Shown: positions 10,876-22,937, counted from the stretch's first letter. The stretch is DNA of 64,000 nucleotides from Bolinopsis microptera (GCF_026151205.1 NC_087076.1:1311692-1375691), one strand, 5' to 3'. Notes: generated by a model from the sequence alone, not told the origin. A program made the numbers and translations.

Positions 10876-12571
10876 TAGGCTATCCATTATCGGTATGAAA
10901 TCTTTTATCTAGATAAACAGATAAAAATTTAGGTTTTATCTAGATAAAACCGATAAAACCGATAATTTTTCTGCTGAAGGCCAAAGCCAAAATGTTTTCC
11001 AAATTTCACAAAAACTGATTGTCGACTTTTATTACTGTTTACCAGTAATCTTGCTAAAGTACAATTTCCTTTCTTTTGAAAATATTAGAGCATCAGTTTT
11101 CTTCTCCGGGGAACAATAGTGTACCAGTTCTCTTCAAAACAGTAGACCAACGGTTTGTCTTCTCCTAAGAACAGTAGTGTACCAGTTCTCTTCAAAACAG
11201 TAGATCACCGGTTTCCTTCTCCTAAAAACAGTAGTGTACCAGTTCTCTTCAAAACAGTAGACCAAGGGTTTCCTTCTCCTGAGAACAGTAACGCACTAGT
11301 TCTCTTCAAAACAGTAGACCACCGGTTTCCTTCTCCTGAGAACAGTAACGCACTAGTTCTCTTCAAAACAGTAGACCACCGGTTTCCTTCTCCTGAAAAC
11401 AGTAGTGCAACAGTTCTCTTCAAAACAGTAGACCACTGGTATCCTTCTCCTGAGAACAGTAATGCACTAGTTCTCTTCAAAACATTAGACCACCGGTTTC
11501 CTTCTCCTGAGAACAGTAACGCACTAGTTCTCTTCAAAACAGTAGACCACCGGTTTCCTTCTCCTGAGAACAGTAGTGCACCAGTTCTTTTCAAAACAGT
11601 AGACCAAGGGTTTCCTTCTCCTGAGAACAGTAACGCACTAGTTCTCTTCAAAACAGTAGACCACCGGTTTCCTTCTCCTGAGAACAGTAACGCACTAGTT
11701 CTCTTCAAAACAGTAGATCACCGGTTTCCTTCTCCTGAGAACAGTAGTGCACCAGTTCTCTTCAAAACATTAGACCACCGGTTTCCTTCTCCTGAGAACA
11801 GTAGTGCACCAGTTCTCTTCAAAACAGTAGACCACCGGTTTCCTTCTCCTGAGAACAGTAGTGCACCAGTTCTCTTCAAAACATTAGACCACCGGTTTCC
11901 TTCTCCTGAGAACAGTAGTGCACCAGTTCTCTTCAAAACAGTAGACCACCGGTATCCTTCTCTTGAGAACAGTAGTGCAACAAATACCAATTCTCCTCGA
12001 AACAGTAAAACATTTAAAGTGATTCAGTGAACCGTTTCCTTATCCTGTGGATAACTTGGAGCAACAGATTCCTTCTCCTGAAGACAATGTTTCACGCCTA
12101 GAACACTTACGGAATTTAATTGAGTGCCCTGCCGCCTGCCGGTATTTTTGACTCTTGTTAACAGTAACATGCTCGTTCCTGTCTCCAGAATGGTTCAAGT
12201 AAGGTAGAACGCCAGCACCCTAGCCTCAACTTCAAGATAACAATGTTAATAACTTTCTCTAGACTTTTACAGTTCTACAGTTCTACAGTTCCATAGGTAT
12301 ACAAATGTAAATAAACCTCTTAAGCTCACATTTAAGTAAACTACCTCTTCTATCATACTATAAAACGTTTGGGACTGTTTCTTGGATTACTTGGGAAGGC
12401 AAAAAACACTAATATTTCTTTAAAATTTTACGGTATTGTGGCAGTTTTTTCGGTAATTTCTAGTGAATTTTTATACCGATAAAAATATGTTTTATCTAGA
12501 TAAACAGATATCCTTTTTTAACGAATTATCGGAGATAATTATCGGTAACGATTATCGGAGTGGATAGCCTA
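10876..12571. mobile_element. hAT-type non-autonomous element nested in the TTAA element
   Basis: Ends are TAGGCTATCCA and TGGATAGCCTA with an exact 8-bp target duplication ATTTTGAG (10,868-10,875 and 12,572-12,579), the hAT hallmark. Subterminal regions carry CGATAA/TTATCGG and TTTTATCTAGATAAA repeats. The 1,696-bp element encodes no transposase; its core is the 57-bp minisatellite. Total nesting depth here is three (TTAA element, hAT element, minisatellite). Confidence 0.88.
11092..12090. repeat. 57-bp coding-like minisatellite, open on both strands
   Basis: About 16 units of 57 bp, with wording like TCTCCTGAGAACAGTAGTGC. Because 57 is divisible by 3, one forward frame stays open for 291 codons (19-residue unit around FPSPENS..VLFKTVDHR). 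A reverse frame is also open (19-residue unit around ALLFSGEGNRWSTVLKRT). Units vary (GCACCA versus GCACTA, GTAGACC versus TTAGACC) in a patterned way. The dual-strand openness follows from the unit length and lack of stops. No evidence of translation. Confidence 0.9.
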
Positions 12572-12579
12572 ATTTTGAG

Positions 12580-13267
12580 GTTTACCTGTAATTCTATTGT
12601 AAATGAAAACTTTAAATGAAATTGTGTTCAAAATCTATCTTCTTTTTCAGTTTATGACTTAGAACCTTGTAACTTGGCAACAATGTTCTTCAAGGTATTT
12701 TGAGTTTTTGTTATGTAACGATTTATGATATCTTGCTCCAAAGCTGAGATATGAGGTTAACCATGAGTGCGGGTTACAAAATTTAAAATGGTTAACCTCA
12801 TAAAAAGAGTTAGGAGCAAAATTACAACAATCGTTACATAACAAATTATCAAATTTTTGTCAGGAACATAAGTTCCAAATTTGAGGTGAAAAGGATAAAA
12901 GCTCTAGGAGGAGATTTTTTTTTGAAGGTTTTTGAGGTGGTAAATAAATTGTTCAGGAGAGTCAAAAGACTGATTCTGAGAAAATATGTTAACCTCAATT
13001 TTCCAACAAATAAAGGACATATAATAGTTCTGTTCACATTGGATATCCAATTGATACCCATTGATAAGTTTAACTTGTGATGAGAGCAACAAAATGTTAA
13101 GAACTGGTTATTTGTGAGGTTAACTGATTAAAAAGGCAATAGTTAACCTAAATTTTACGACAAACTAGGCGCTCTGTGGGGCTCAGTGTGGTGTGCAAGC
13201 GCCAGATGGTACGTGGTCTGCCAACTGGCAAAAAACGTTTTTTCGGCCTCGGACCCCCCCTGTGGCC
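12580..13267. other. Right half of the TTAA element, no gene
   Basis: AT-rich sequence with no coding signal. At about 12,735-12,760 and 12,781-12,800 there is an inverted motif (GAGGTTAACCAT / ATGGTTAACCTC) suggesting a local hairpin. Confidence 0.4.
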
Positions 13268-13742
13268 TTAACTAAGAACCTCCGGCTTTTTCTGTTCATA
13301 AACCGATTGAAGATGCGGTGGAATGACAGGCTGAGCTTCACCTAGTAAGGAAAGTAGCAGTACCACCACCACCACCCCTGTCCCCTTCACCGTCATGTCC
13401 ATTTTTATAACCCCGTTATAGAGGAGGGATATTGTATTTATCAAATTAGGGAAATCTCCCCGTTTTTTTGCTATACAAATAATCTCGGGCTATAATTCTA
13501 ATAACCAAGTTTGATGGAGTACATTCTAAGAATGTTACAGTAACATTCTTACATTTCTTGTACATTGTGCTATATCCAATGCGGATTGTGGTACAACTAC
13601 CGGGATAAAATATAACGTACTCTAGAATCCAAATCTATAAAGTGCAGTACGCAGTGAGTAACTGGGGCGCCATGGGTAGTTAGCAGTAGCAAATGAGCGA
13701 ATTCAGAATTAAAAATGAAGAATGTGACCCCTATCATCTCAG

Positions 13743-14261
13743 GCCCTTTTGACAGAGTATTGTGACAGTGAGGTTGCACATGCTAAGCAGGAAATCGTTG
13801 CGAATCTAGCTAACTTCGCCTACAACCCAGTAAACCATGAACACCTGCAGAAACTAAATGTTGTAGACCCTTTCTTGGACCTGACGGATGATGAAGACCT
13901 TATTTTACGTAGGTAAATAATTCATCTGGTTTTGTGTGGCACGTTTAATAATTACACTGTCTTAATTACGTGTGATTAATGTTAATTTTTATTAGCTTAA
14001 CGCTAGAACATAAATAAAAGAAACGACAAAAATAAAACGGATAGATTTTTTATTGAAGGGGATTTTAAACTGTAAACTATAAACTGTAGCGAAGAATATT
14101 CCAGGATGGGTGTGATGGGACTGGTTAACCTCGCAGTTAACACACAACACAGAGACCACATCTCTGAGAAGCTGGACCTTATCTTACCGCTACTGCAGTC
14201 ACGTGATACCGAGACTCTTATCTCCACTCTTACTCTTCTTTACTATTTGCAGTTAGTCTAA
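13743..14261 (+). pseudogene. ARMC7-like: ARMC7-like gene, 5'/middle exons (incomplete copy)
   Basis: Two exons, 13,743-13,912 and 14,105-14,247 (donor CA|GTTAGT; read-through would stop at 14,259), join in phase. The first encodes ALLTEYC...ANLANFAYNP...LNVVDPFLD, the second MGLVNLAV...HISEKLDLILPLLQ...LLYYL. These match the armadillo-repeat protein ARMC7 by recognised pattern (ANLANFAYDP-type motif, then the GL.NL..N..H repeat). ARMC7 is a short armadillo-repeat protein. A third exon appears to start at about 14,271 (TTTACTGTC...), but after some 46 nt the sequence changes to a dispersed repeat (TATCCACTGTCC). No first exon was found. The remaining C-terminal part is found inverted at 23.7-24.0 kb, so this copy is called broken. 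Confidence 0.7.
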
Positions 14262-14930
14262 AACATATATTTTAGTTTACTGTCTTTTGAACCACCGATG
14301 AAAATAATCAGAGAACGAGAGTATCCACTGTCCACGCTTTTAGTTTTAGGAAAGTATTACTATTAACAATAACTGAGGACCTCAGGCTTTTTATGTTCAT
14401 AAACCGATTGAAGATGCGGTGGAATGACAGGCTGAGCTTCACCTAGTAAGGAAAGTAGCAGTACCACTACCACCACCCCTGTCCCCTTCACCGTCATGTC
14501 CATTTTTATAACCGCGTTATAGAGGAGGAATATTGTATTTATTAAATTAGGGACATCTCCCCGTTTTTTTTGCTAGACAAATGATTTTGGACACGTTCCA
14601 TTAAAAATAAGCAAGCTCTGTCACTACTTTATTACATTTAAATTGCAGCCACGGCGGTGAAATTTCGTGATCATAAGATAACGAACACTGTCGCGGTCTC
14701 CTATAATAGCCTCTGGAGGATTGTAAGTTTAGTTGAGGCTATTAACTTTCAAAGGCCCGAACGAGAAATTGTTTAATACAAGATGGAACATGACATTGAC
14801 AGCTGATCAGAGAAGATTTTTGTATTTAATTTTCTCAAATATTGGGTTTAATTTTTGTAAAATAACAAAAAAGGAAATGAAAAAAATCGGTATTCGGTAA
14901 AAATTGCCATATTTTCGTTCCCAAATCATT
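14262..14930. repeat. Repeat copy with unoccupied TTAA target site, then spacer
   Basis: 14,319-14,590 is a second copy of sequence found at 10,668-10,733 plus 13,268-13,490, but without the TTAA element. It therefore serves as the empty site. Its middle (CTGAGGACCTCAGGCTTTTT to GACAGGCTGAGCTTCACC) is a diverged relative of the small MITE at 55.9-56.95 kb. 14,590-14,930 holds no recognisable feature. Confidence 0.7.
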
Positions 14931-16350
14931 TAGGTCACCGGAATTATGTTGAACATAAATATGTCTCGTTACTGTTAGGTAGCTGGTTACTCCTTCATGA
15001 ATTAATCCGTTTCGATGTATCGTGAACACCCTGTACATTCTGAAGCTATGTACGTATAACTATAAGTATAACTAACATTATAAGCTATTTTATCCAGGTA
15101 GATGCGAATCGATAAAACGGGGTACGACGGAGACTTGAAGTCGTCTATTCTCAATCAGCGTGCCTTAAGGAATATCTAATACAAAGCCGAACCGTATGGA
15201 GAACGGCACTATACACAAGAGAACAGCACCTTGTCTTTATGTTTAGCTTGTACTACTACTAGCTATTAGTATTGTATAAGTTGCTGGGGTGGAATCGAAA
15301 TCCCAAAACACAGGCTGAATAAAATTGGTGCAATTGCAGGCTTAGTCTAATACATTAAAGAGACTAGTAGTAATTTAATGAGGCCGGGAGAGGGAATCAA
15401 TTCGAGCATCATTGAAATAAGTCAGTTTAGAGACAATTAAACGCTCGGAGTATTACCTCTGGGACATCATTCATATGATATTACATTCTCAATCAAGCCT
15501 TCTCGGCTTCTTATCTCAGTGGTTCTCGTGTAACTGTATAATCCGGATTGGAATATTATTTATGAGTCGCATAGTCGAAATGTTTTCTTTATGCTCCCTC
15601 TGAATGAAGCAAATATTTCTTTCGCGTCGACCGAACGTTATTAAGTTGATTGACGATGTCAATCCTTTGTGCTTCGATATCGTTGCTCTACTTCTGACTT
15701 CGTTGCTCTGCTTCTTGCATTAACCAATTTGATCTTGCATTCTTCGATCTTGCATTCTACGATTTTGCATTCTAAAGCACAATCTTGCGTGCTAAATCAC
15801 TTTACCTTTGATCTTCGAGATTTTTATAAATTATAGCCCCGACAGTTGCGAAACGAACTTAAATCGATGTATTTTCGGACGCTGATTCCGAATCACCCCC
15901 TGAGGCCCTTACATAAAATGCTCCCCTGGCGGGATATCACGCGTGATATTAGATATGACCGTATGAAGAAGGTGGTATAATTTCTCGCATCTCGTTAGGG
16001 TTACTGTTAGGGTTTTTGCAGCATATATATGCTTTTGTTATGCATTAAATTAAACCATCTCTAGTAACACCTCCAACCAGTAACTTTTGCTGGGAAGAGC
16101 AAGTTAACTTATTATGTAAACCGGGATATAGTATATTTTACTGCAAAATCAGACAATTTTTTTCGTAAAAAAGTCGTACAATTTGGGAAAAGCTCATCAC
16201 TCATGCCCCCTTAACGGGTGATACTCGTAAAATATTTGTTTCAAATATTACTATTACTATTGGGACGAGTCCAACTCGGCGCGCGTTCTCACGTTCTGGT
16301 ACTGGTAGGTTATACTTATAAACCTACAAATGCCCCCTCTTATTTGTACT
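14930..16350. repeat. Long dispersed repeat, copy 1 (uninterrupted)
   Basis: Highly similar to 50,585-54,790 and 55,140-55,440 once later insertions are removed. Shared landmarks include AGGTCACCGGAATTATG, GGCCGGGAGAGGGAATCAA and GGACGCTGATTCCGAATCAC. No long ORF. It is the reference showing that the insertions at 50,946 and 52,085 are foreign. From about 16,215 it includes the small repeat GGGTGATACTCGTAAAATAT...GTAGGTT...AAACCTAC that recurs at 50.26, 55.3 and 56.3 kb. Confidence 0.8.
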
Positions 16351-16689
16351 AATACCGATGGCACCCCCTTCGCTCGCATAACTGATAACAGGATCCATGT
16401 GCGAGGCTTTTAAAATTAATTGTGTACGTTACAATTACATTGTTTATGTTATGTGTTACACGACTAAATTTTATTGTCCTTCTGTCATCATTCATAATCA
16501 TACATGAGCTAATATTGAATTAAAAATTTTGCAGAGCTTTTAGTTTTAGAACTTGGCCAAATTGGTTATGGTAAAAACAAATTCAACATTTAAGTTTTAG
16601 TGAGCCGTACGAAGAAATTTAGACGAGAAACACTAACAGTAACATCCGTTAACTTAAAGATAATTTGAACGATTAGTTCAGGTTTAATT

Positions 16690-17396
16690 TTATCACAATG
16701 CTGGCAAGCATTACCGTCGCCCTTATATTCACAATACTATTTACCCGCTATACTATTATATCCCCTTTATTGTTTTCCAGGCATTAAGACTCATCGAAAG
16801 TACTAGTAGTTCAGCAGGTATATTTAAGTTCAAAACATTCTAATTCAATGTTAAAGATGACAGGAATAAGAAATAGTTATGTGGAGGTTTTTAAGAAATT
16901 TGCGCAAAATACGCGCCAGCATGTTATATTCACAATACTATTTACCCCCTTTACTATTTACCCCCTTTACTATTTACCCCCTTTACTTTTATAACCCTTT
17001 ATTGTTTTTCGGGCATTAAGACTCATCGAAAGTAGTTCAGCAGGTTTATTTAAGTTAAAATCATTCTAATTCAATGTTAAAGATGACAGGAACAAGAAAT
17101 AGTTATGTGGAGGTTTTTAAGAAATTTGCGCAAAATAAGCGCCAGCATGTTATACGAAATTCGGTAAAAAACCCAAAATCGCCATATTCAGGTGCCTTAA
17201 AAATCATGTTAAAATTGAGTTAGAGATCTGAAACTTTGCAGGGCGTCTAGACCTTGTCCAAATCGACTGTAAACAAAATTTCATGTTTCAGGAGTATCGG
17301 GAAGTGGGTTTTCTGGAACCCCTGTTTTACAACAGATTGTCGTGAAGTATATATATATTTCATGGCTGGACTTCTACACAATAAAAGAAAGCGGTT

Positions 17397-17440
<44 letters not shown>

Positions 17441-19440
17441 ACCAAAACCCATAATCATGGGTAGAGTGGACCGCTGCCAGTGTCTCTCTTTCCCAAACAA
17501 AAGGAAATGATATTAATTTGATTGACCGTTTTCAAATGCAAAATGATACCGAGAATGAAATCGGTCGCTCGCTTTTCCCATTCATTCACGGCTTATACGA
17601 ATTGCAATAGGTTTCGATAAATTACATCGATCACATGCTGTAATAATCTCTTTGGGTTGCGTTCGGGTCGATACCTAGTATTTCGGGATAAGGGTGGTAG
17701 TTAGTGAATTAGCTGAAGTTTATTGAATCTTTATTGCCGAGTACAGCTGTCTTCGGGTATGGTAGTTCTTCTTAATCTATTACATTTGTAAATGAATGGG
17801 AAAAGCGAGCGACCGATTTCATTCTCGGTATCATTTTGCATTTGAAAACGGTCAATCAAATTAATATCATTTCCTTTTGTTTGGGAAAGAGAGACACTGG
17901 CAGCGGTCCACTCTACCCATGATTATGGGTTTTGGTCAAATATCATCGCTTTTTGATTAATGTCAGGGTACTTTATAAAGTCGAAATATAAACTGATATC
18001 TTCATTAATAAGGAGGAAGTTTCAACGATTTCGAAATTTTTCCTTTGAAAACATTTCCTTGTGTTTGGGTAAGCATATCGGTCGATCACTGACTGAATTT
18101 GCCACTTTATACTCATTCAAGTTGGCATTAAATTTATATATAATGACATTGAACTGTCGTGGTAAAGCAGAATTTGTTCGAAATCACGAATGAGCAAAAT
18201 GATCACCTTTCGCACGTGCAAACTATGAGCGGACGTTGCGTGCGCATCCAATATTGAATCGCCGTAAATTTTTGCGTGTTGGTGTTTTATATATAGTTTG
18301 ATAAGCATGCAAAGTTTCAAAGTATTTCAAGAAGAACTATAATCACAACGGCACACCAACGTTTACAGAAAATGGTAAAAACAGCAATTTTCAGTGATTT
18401 TAGCAATTTTTAATCAATTTGGGCGTGTCCCCACTCCCCACGTGTGCAACTTTTAGATTTTCAACTTTAAAACTAGCCTAATACACAATTTATACCTATA
18501 GGAAGCAGAACTGAGCTCCACAACCCAAGGGATAGCCCAACACCAGAGAATACTAAATCGCAAAATTGACGTTTTTATAAAATAATTCTTCAAAAAAGCA
18601 CTAACTTCAATGGCAAATATCTTTATGAAGGAGCAAGGTAGGGAAACTTTCCGGTAGATTTTCAGAATGCTTGAACAATTATCTAATATTAAAATGTCCT
18701 CAGATTTTGAATAAAATTACTCCTTAATGGTGTAAAATCAGTTTGAAAAGTTGTTATTTTGTCAAAAATCAAGTTTTAAAAACACTTAATTTGATGACGT
18801 CATCAAGTGGTGATGATGACGTTAAATTATTTTTTGATATAATTGAAACTGAGGTGTAAACAATTATCTTTAAGACCTGTGGTCGGAAATTGCTGTATCT
18901 TTTATACTTTTGAATCTCCGGACACTTAAATTCAGGCTACAATTGACTACATTTGACTGGCAAAGCGTCTATCCCTGAATATATGTATCACGATAATCTA
19001 TCGTAAAACAGGGGTTCCAGAAAACCCATTTCCCGATACTCCTAAAACACGAAATTTTTTTACAGTCGATTTGGTCAACGTCTAGACGCCCTGCAAAGTT
19101 TCAGATCTTTAACTTAATTTTAACATGGTTTTTAAGGCACCTGAATATGGCAATTTTGGGTTTTTTACCGAATTTCGTATAACATGCTGGCGCTTATTTT
19201 GCGCAAATTTCTTAAAAACCTCCACATAACTATTTCTTGTTCCTGTCATCTTTAACATTGAATTAGAATGATTTTAACTTAAATAAACCTGCTGAACTAC
19301 TTTCGATGAGTCTTAATGCCCGAAAAACAATAAAGGGTTATAAAAGTAAAGGGGGTAAATAGTAAAGGGGGTAAATAGTAAAGGGGGTAAATAGTATTGT
19401 GAATATAAGAAGCACGGTCATGCTTGCCAGCATTGTGATT
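16690..19440. repeat. Composite foldback repeat (long inverted arms around a unique core)
   Basis: The arm at 16,783-17,331 (GGCATTAAGACTCATCGAAA to GGAACCCCTGTTTTAC) recurs inverted at about 19,010-19,330, with short tandems of TTTACCCCC just outside each. The core contains a smaller foldback element (17,441-17,937) and sequence 17,938-19,000. The latter has a second copy in reverse at 28,530-29,205 plus 47,798-47,875, split by the giant transposon. TGACGTCATCA palindromes occur at about 18,793. No protein-coding gene is seen. Confidence 0.75.
17441..17937. mobile_element. Foldback MITE, copy 1
   Basis: The ends are long inverted repeats starting ACCAAAACCCATAATCATGG and closing with the complement. 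The arms run some 150-200 bp each (through TTTCCCAAACAAAAGGAAAT and GAATGAAATCGGTCGCTCGC) around a short loop. A near-identical element is at 47,878-48,277 and a partial one at 49,292-49,470. No ORF. Confidence 0.85.
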
Positions 19441-19675
19441 ATATAATATATATGTATAGACGCTTTTACAGTCAATTGTAGCCTACATTTAAGTGTCCGT
19501 AGATTCAAAAGTATAAACGATACAGTCATCTCGAACCATCACTTGATGACGCCATCAAATTAGGTGTTTTTAAAACTTGATTTTTGACAAAGTAACAACT
19601 TTTCAAATCGATTTTAAACCATTAAGGAGTAATTTTATTCAAAATCTGAGGAAATTTTCACCCTTCAGTCCTCTA
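19441..19675. repeat. Third partial copy of the composite repeat
   Basis: It carries the same words as 18,690-19,000 and 26,690-26,860 (TAGACGCTTT, CAGTCAATTGTAGCC, GACGCCATCAA, AAACTTGATTTTTGACAAAG). It ends abruptly at about 19,665, where the ORF-bearing segment begins. Confidence 0.65.
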
Positions 19676-21186
19676 AGCTGATTACCGATGAAGACCGCGA
19701 CTTCCTTCAGAACCACTGGAAGAAGACAATCAGCTCTACGCCCGACCTCAACCTTCAGAAGAGCCTGGAAAAGAAGCTAGCAAGAGAGGAGTCCCTCAAA
19801 CGATACTCCTTAGCAGAGTCCTCCACTTCTACTACTTTCCTCTCTATACCTCCATGTCCTCAGACGATTCCCAACTGGACACCAGCCTTCAGGAGGAGTA
19901 CACTCCTAAACGCCCCTGTGCTTCCAGAGGCACTACGATAGCAATCTCCAAACGATTCGTAGAGAAGCTCGGTCCAGCTGCGGACAGACTGAATCTATCG
20001 TCGACACAGCTCACCGGGATCCTTGCTACTGCTACAAACCACGGTGGAGGAGACATCGGTATGATCTCCTTGTCCAAGTCCTCAACGAACAGACACCGTA
20101 CTGCCTCTAGAAAGAAAGAAGCGAACCTGATAAGGAGTGACTTCAACTGCGATATAGGTCAAGTTAACTTTGACGACCATCTTTGGAGTGACCTCCGGGC
20201 CGGAAGTGACAACGTTCAAGATCCTGAAGACGTCTTGGAACAGTCTAAACCTTGGAGACAGACGGCTACCCGACATCCCCTCCTACTTCAAAGAAGACGT
20301 CGCGGACATCTTGGAGTACGTCAACAGCAAACTCGATCAAGAGTCTCACCTACCCCGAGGAGACTACAAGGAACTGCTGGAGCTGGTAAAGTTGATCCTT
20401 GGTGGAGATACCGAGCGGAAGAAGGGCTACAGCTACACCATACAACGCCCTGGTGCTGACCACCACGCTAGATGGATGGCAAAGGGAATATACGTCTTGA
20501 AGATGGTGATGCTCCAACATCAACTAAAGTCTCATTGGACCCTGAATAGGAAATTCACAAAGATGGCGATGTTCGTGATATTCTGCTACGTGAAGTTTTG
20601 GTTTAGCTCCCCCTCCCTCACTACAGCAGCCGAGAATGACATCAACCTCTTCACACGTCTTGAGAAGTTTAAGAAAGTTGACAGAGCTGTTTCCCTAAAA
20701 ACCCTTGCAGTCCTCAACCGACATACGTGGTACCTCACAGAGGAGAACATCGCCATCGCCCTCTTCAACACAGATATATCCCTGGAGAGACGATCTGGAT
20801 TAGCTAAGAAGATATACCTTCTTCAGATACCTTCGGAAGAAATTGTGATAAGGAAACCAACGCTTCCTACACTCACCAGCGAGTCTATCCTTGAGGATTT
20901 CGTCGGTGGAAGATCAAGAGTGCTTTTCGACCTCCTTGGTGTTTCCTTAGAATTCCTCAACGATGATAACTGGAATGAAGCCCCTGAATTTCTCCTTGTA
21001 CAAGCAGCTTTAAGGAATCTAACTCCAATAAACGATTCCTCGGAACGAGCATTAGCTCTTGCTACTCGCTTCAATACCCGCATCACCAGGACTGAAGCGT
21101 CGTACCAAGAGCTGATGCTCGTTGTGGAATCCCATTGCCGAAAGTATTCCCTGAAGACTAAAGAAGATCTGAAGAAGCTGTATTAA
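19676..21186 (+). pseudogene. Transposon-associated ORF with frameshift (family unnamed)
   Basis: Coding potential runs through two or three frames. The first (from about 19,676) reads DEDRDFLQNHWKKTISS. The second, ATG 19,854, is open to 20,459. The third runs to the stop at 21,184. The downstream frame contains PGADHHARWMAKGIYVLKM and RHTWYLTEENIAIALF. I associate these motifs with the C-terminal part of a transposon protein common in cnidarian and other invertebrate genomes, but I cannot name the superfamily. The catalytic middle appears to be deleted (between LGDRRLPDIP and the PGADHHARW block). The ORF sits exactly at the edge of a composite-repeat fragment. Likely a dead, internally deleted transposase. 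Confidence 0.55.
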
Positions 21187-21710
21187 ACAGTGATATATGT
21201 TGTGTGATATATGTTGTTTGCTATTATATAATTTTGATTCTTTTCAAAAAATCAGTATCTTTCATTCATAGAGGGTTATACATCAAAACCATTAAATAAA
21301 ACTCAAAAAATACGGTTTTCCGAAATTTTTATGACTTATTTTTCTAAAATGGGCGTGGTCATCAAAGGGCGTGGTTCTCATCATCACCAGAAATTAAAAC
21401 CCACATTAAACAAATGCCTTTATGACATTTATATTTGAATAACGAATCTTAAACAGCCAACATTACTCCTTCATACTAAAAAAGCCGATTCTAGATATTT
21501 TACCTGTATAAGAAACCAATAAAATATGGGCGTGGCCGGAGCGGGACTAAGATGGAAGAGTTGGAACTTGAAATATTTTTTGGTGGTATTTGAACCTAAG
21601 GATCAACAGATAAGAACATATTGGTAATTATTCAAGAACATTTTTGTTTTATGAACCGGTCTAATATATATATATATATTAGTTATATATATGAGTATTA
21701 TTATATGTAT
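21187..21710. other. AT-rich spacer, no gene
   Basis: Downstream of the broken transposon ORF. It contains two GGGCGTGGTC-type words near 21,350-21,375 and a short TA-rich hairpin at 21,663-21,690. Nothing else recognised. Confidence 0.4.
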
Positions 21711-22137
21711 GGCTATGTGGCGCAGTTCGTTAGTCAGCTTGCTTGTGAAATGCCTCGCATTCACAGGGTCCCAGGTTCGATTCCCGTCTGTGCCGCTAGC
21801 CATGGGGTGAGCGTCGTTGACGCTCTGCTAAGGGTTCCGTTGGACCTATGCAGCCCCCCGGTCTACTCAGCCGAATGCTCGAGAAATCGTGTGTGAGGGT
21901 TAAATGAGGAGCTGTACATGATCAATACAGTGAAGCTTCGGGCGAAGAAAGTGTGGTATAATACCTTAACCGTCGCTGGCGTTAGACTTGATCCTTCGGT
22001 TTCCTGTAAGTGCCGGTTACATGCCGTGACTATAAAGCCATGGTTGTCCGAAGTAAAGCATAAGGGTGGTCATTTCAGTTGATGGCCCTGCTGCAGCGCA
22101 GCTAAAGCATCACATAAGTAACATAAGTAAGTAAGTA
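21711..22137 (+). mobile_element. tRNA-derived SINE
   Basis: The head (21,711-21,801) is tRNA-like: 5' GGCTA pairs with 3' TAGCC, an A box TGGCGCAGTTCG sits near the 5' end and a perfect B box GGTTCGATTCC lies at 21,774-21,784. A body of about 300 bp follows without ORF, and the element ends in a short (TAAG)n tail (ACATAAGTAAGTAAGTA). This is the standard architecture of a pol III-transcribed SINE with a microsatellite tail. Clear target duplications were not identified. Confidence 0.85.
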
Positions 22138-22937
22138 GTACCGAGTAATTCCTTCTAAAATTAGTTGCCATGAAATGATTTGAAATGAAAATGAGAAATG
22201 GTTATTAATATCGGTCATAATTCGTACAAATTCAAGTTACAAGTAGGAACAATATTTAATTTTGATTTATGCAGTTCACCTGTTCACAGTAATATGATCA
22301 TAATATCGACGAACAAAGAAATGTCCTTTCATGTTTCATACTATTAATGTGTACTGTACGCAGTCCGACTCTCAGACTGTTTATTTAATTTTATAACTTT
22401 TTATATATCTTTATTGACGACTCAATCGGCAAAAAGAAATGTCCCAGAAAGTGCAAATGCACGCGATCAGGAAGAATTAAGTGCACAGGACGCTGCCTTA
22501 ACGAGAGTCCCATGTTTGGTTAGGTTAATAATTTTAAGGCGGGCGAATTAGTAATAGCCCTGTGTTAAAGTTTAAACCAAGTTTGAGTTGATAATAAAAC
22601 AAAAACAATCTCTCTTATAATTATAAAGCATGAATAATTTTCTTAAATGTTAAAAAGAATGAACAATTTAAAAATGTCTTAAGAATAAGTAATACAGTCA
22701 CAAATATGTTAACAACTTTTTTCAAGCATGGAATATGAAATGTATGGTAAAAAATGTATTATTGATTTACTACAACCATATGATGCAGTTTTAAATTGAC
22801 TTTATACACTAAAAATGAAACAGAAAGACTCTAAACGCTGTAAGAGTTACAACAAATTTACAAATACGTTTGGAAATTTCAGTGCCAGTTTGACAGGCAT
22901 AATCAGTCTTTGAAATTTGAATAAATGAGTACCTAAT
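22138..22937 (+). other. Spacer with a possible short Cys-rich exon (22,418-22,525)
   Basis: An ORF of about 35 codons reads KKKCPRKCKCTRSGRIKCTG and ends NESPMFG-stop. Cys-rich tails of this kind (C-x3-C-x-C...C-x3-C) occur at the ends of some transposon proteins. It is isolated, with no clear splice partners, so it is only a candidate. The rest of the stretch shows nothing. Confidence 0.2.

Larger units (their letters stand above)
10734..13267. mobile_element. TTAA-target DNA transposon (non-autonomous), disrupted by a hAT-type element
   Basis: Termini are GGCCACAGGGGGG on the left and CCCCCCCTGTGGCC on the right, flanked by TTAA (10,730-10,733 and 13,268-13,271). The inverted ends continue into GTCCGAGG. 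An unoccupied copy of the target is present at 14,345-14,375 (TACTATTAAC followed by the same right flank), which supports the boundaries. Without the 1.7-kb nested element it is about 0.83 kb with no transposase ORF. TTAA duplication is shared by piggyBac and Kolobok superfamilies; which one applies is not resolved. Confidence 0.85.

Noticed and set aside
12849-13092. 60-70 aa ORFs on both strands
   Set aside because: Short, overlapping, AT-rich, inside the TTAA element; no coding signature.
20170-20280. Intron explaining the frame change in the 19.7-21.2 kb ORF
   Set aside because: No convincing donor/acceptor pair restores one frame and expected middle motifs are missing; a frameshift plus internal deletion is simpler.
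21711-21801. Functional tRNA gene
   Set aside because: A and B boxes and acceptor pairing are present, but the cloverleaf is imperfect and the sequence continues into a SINE body with a (TAAG)n tail.
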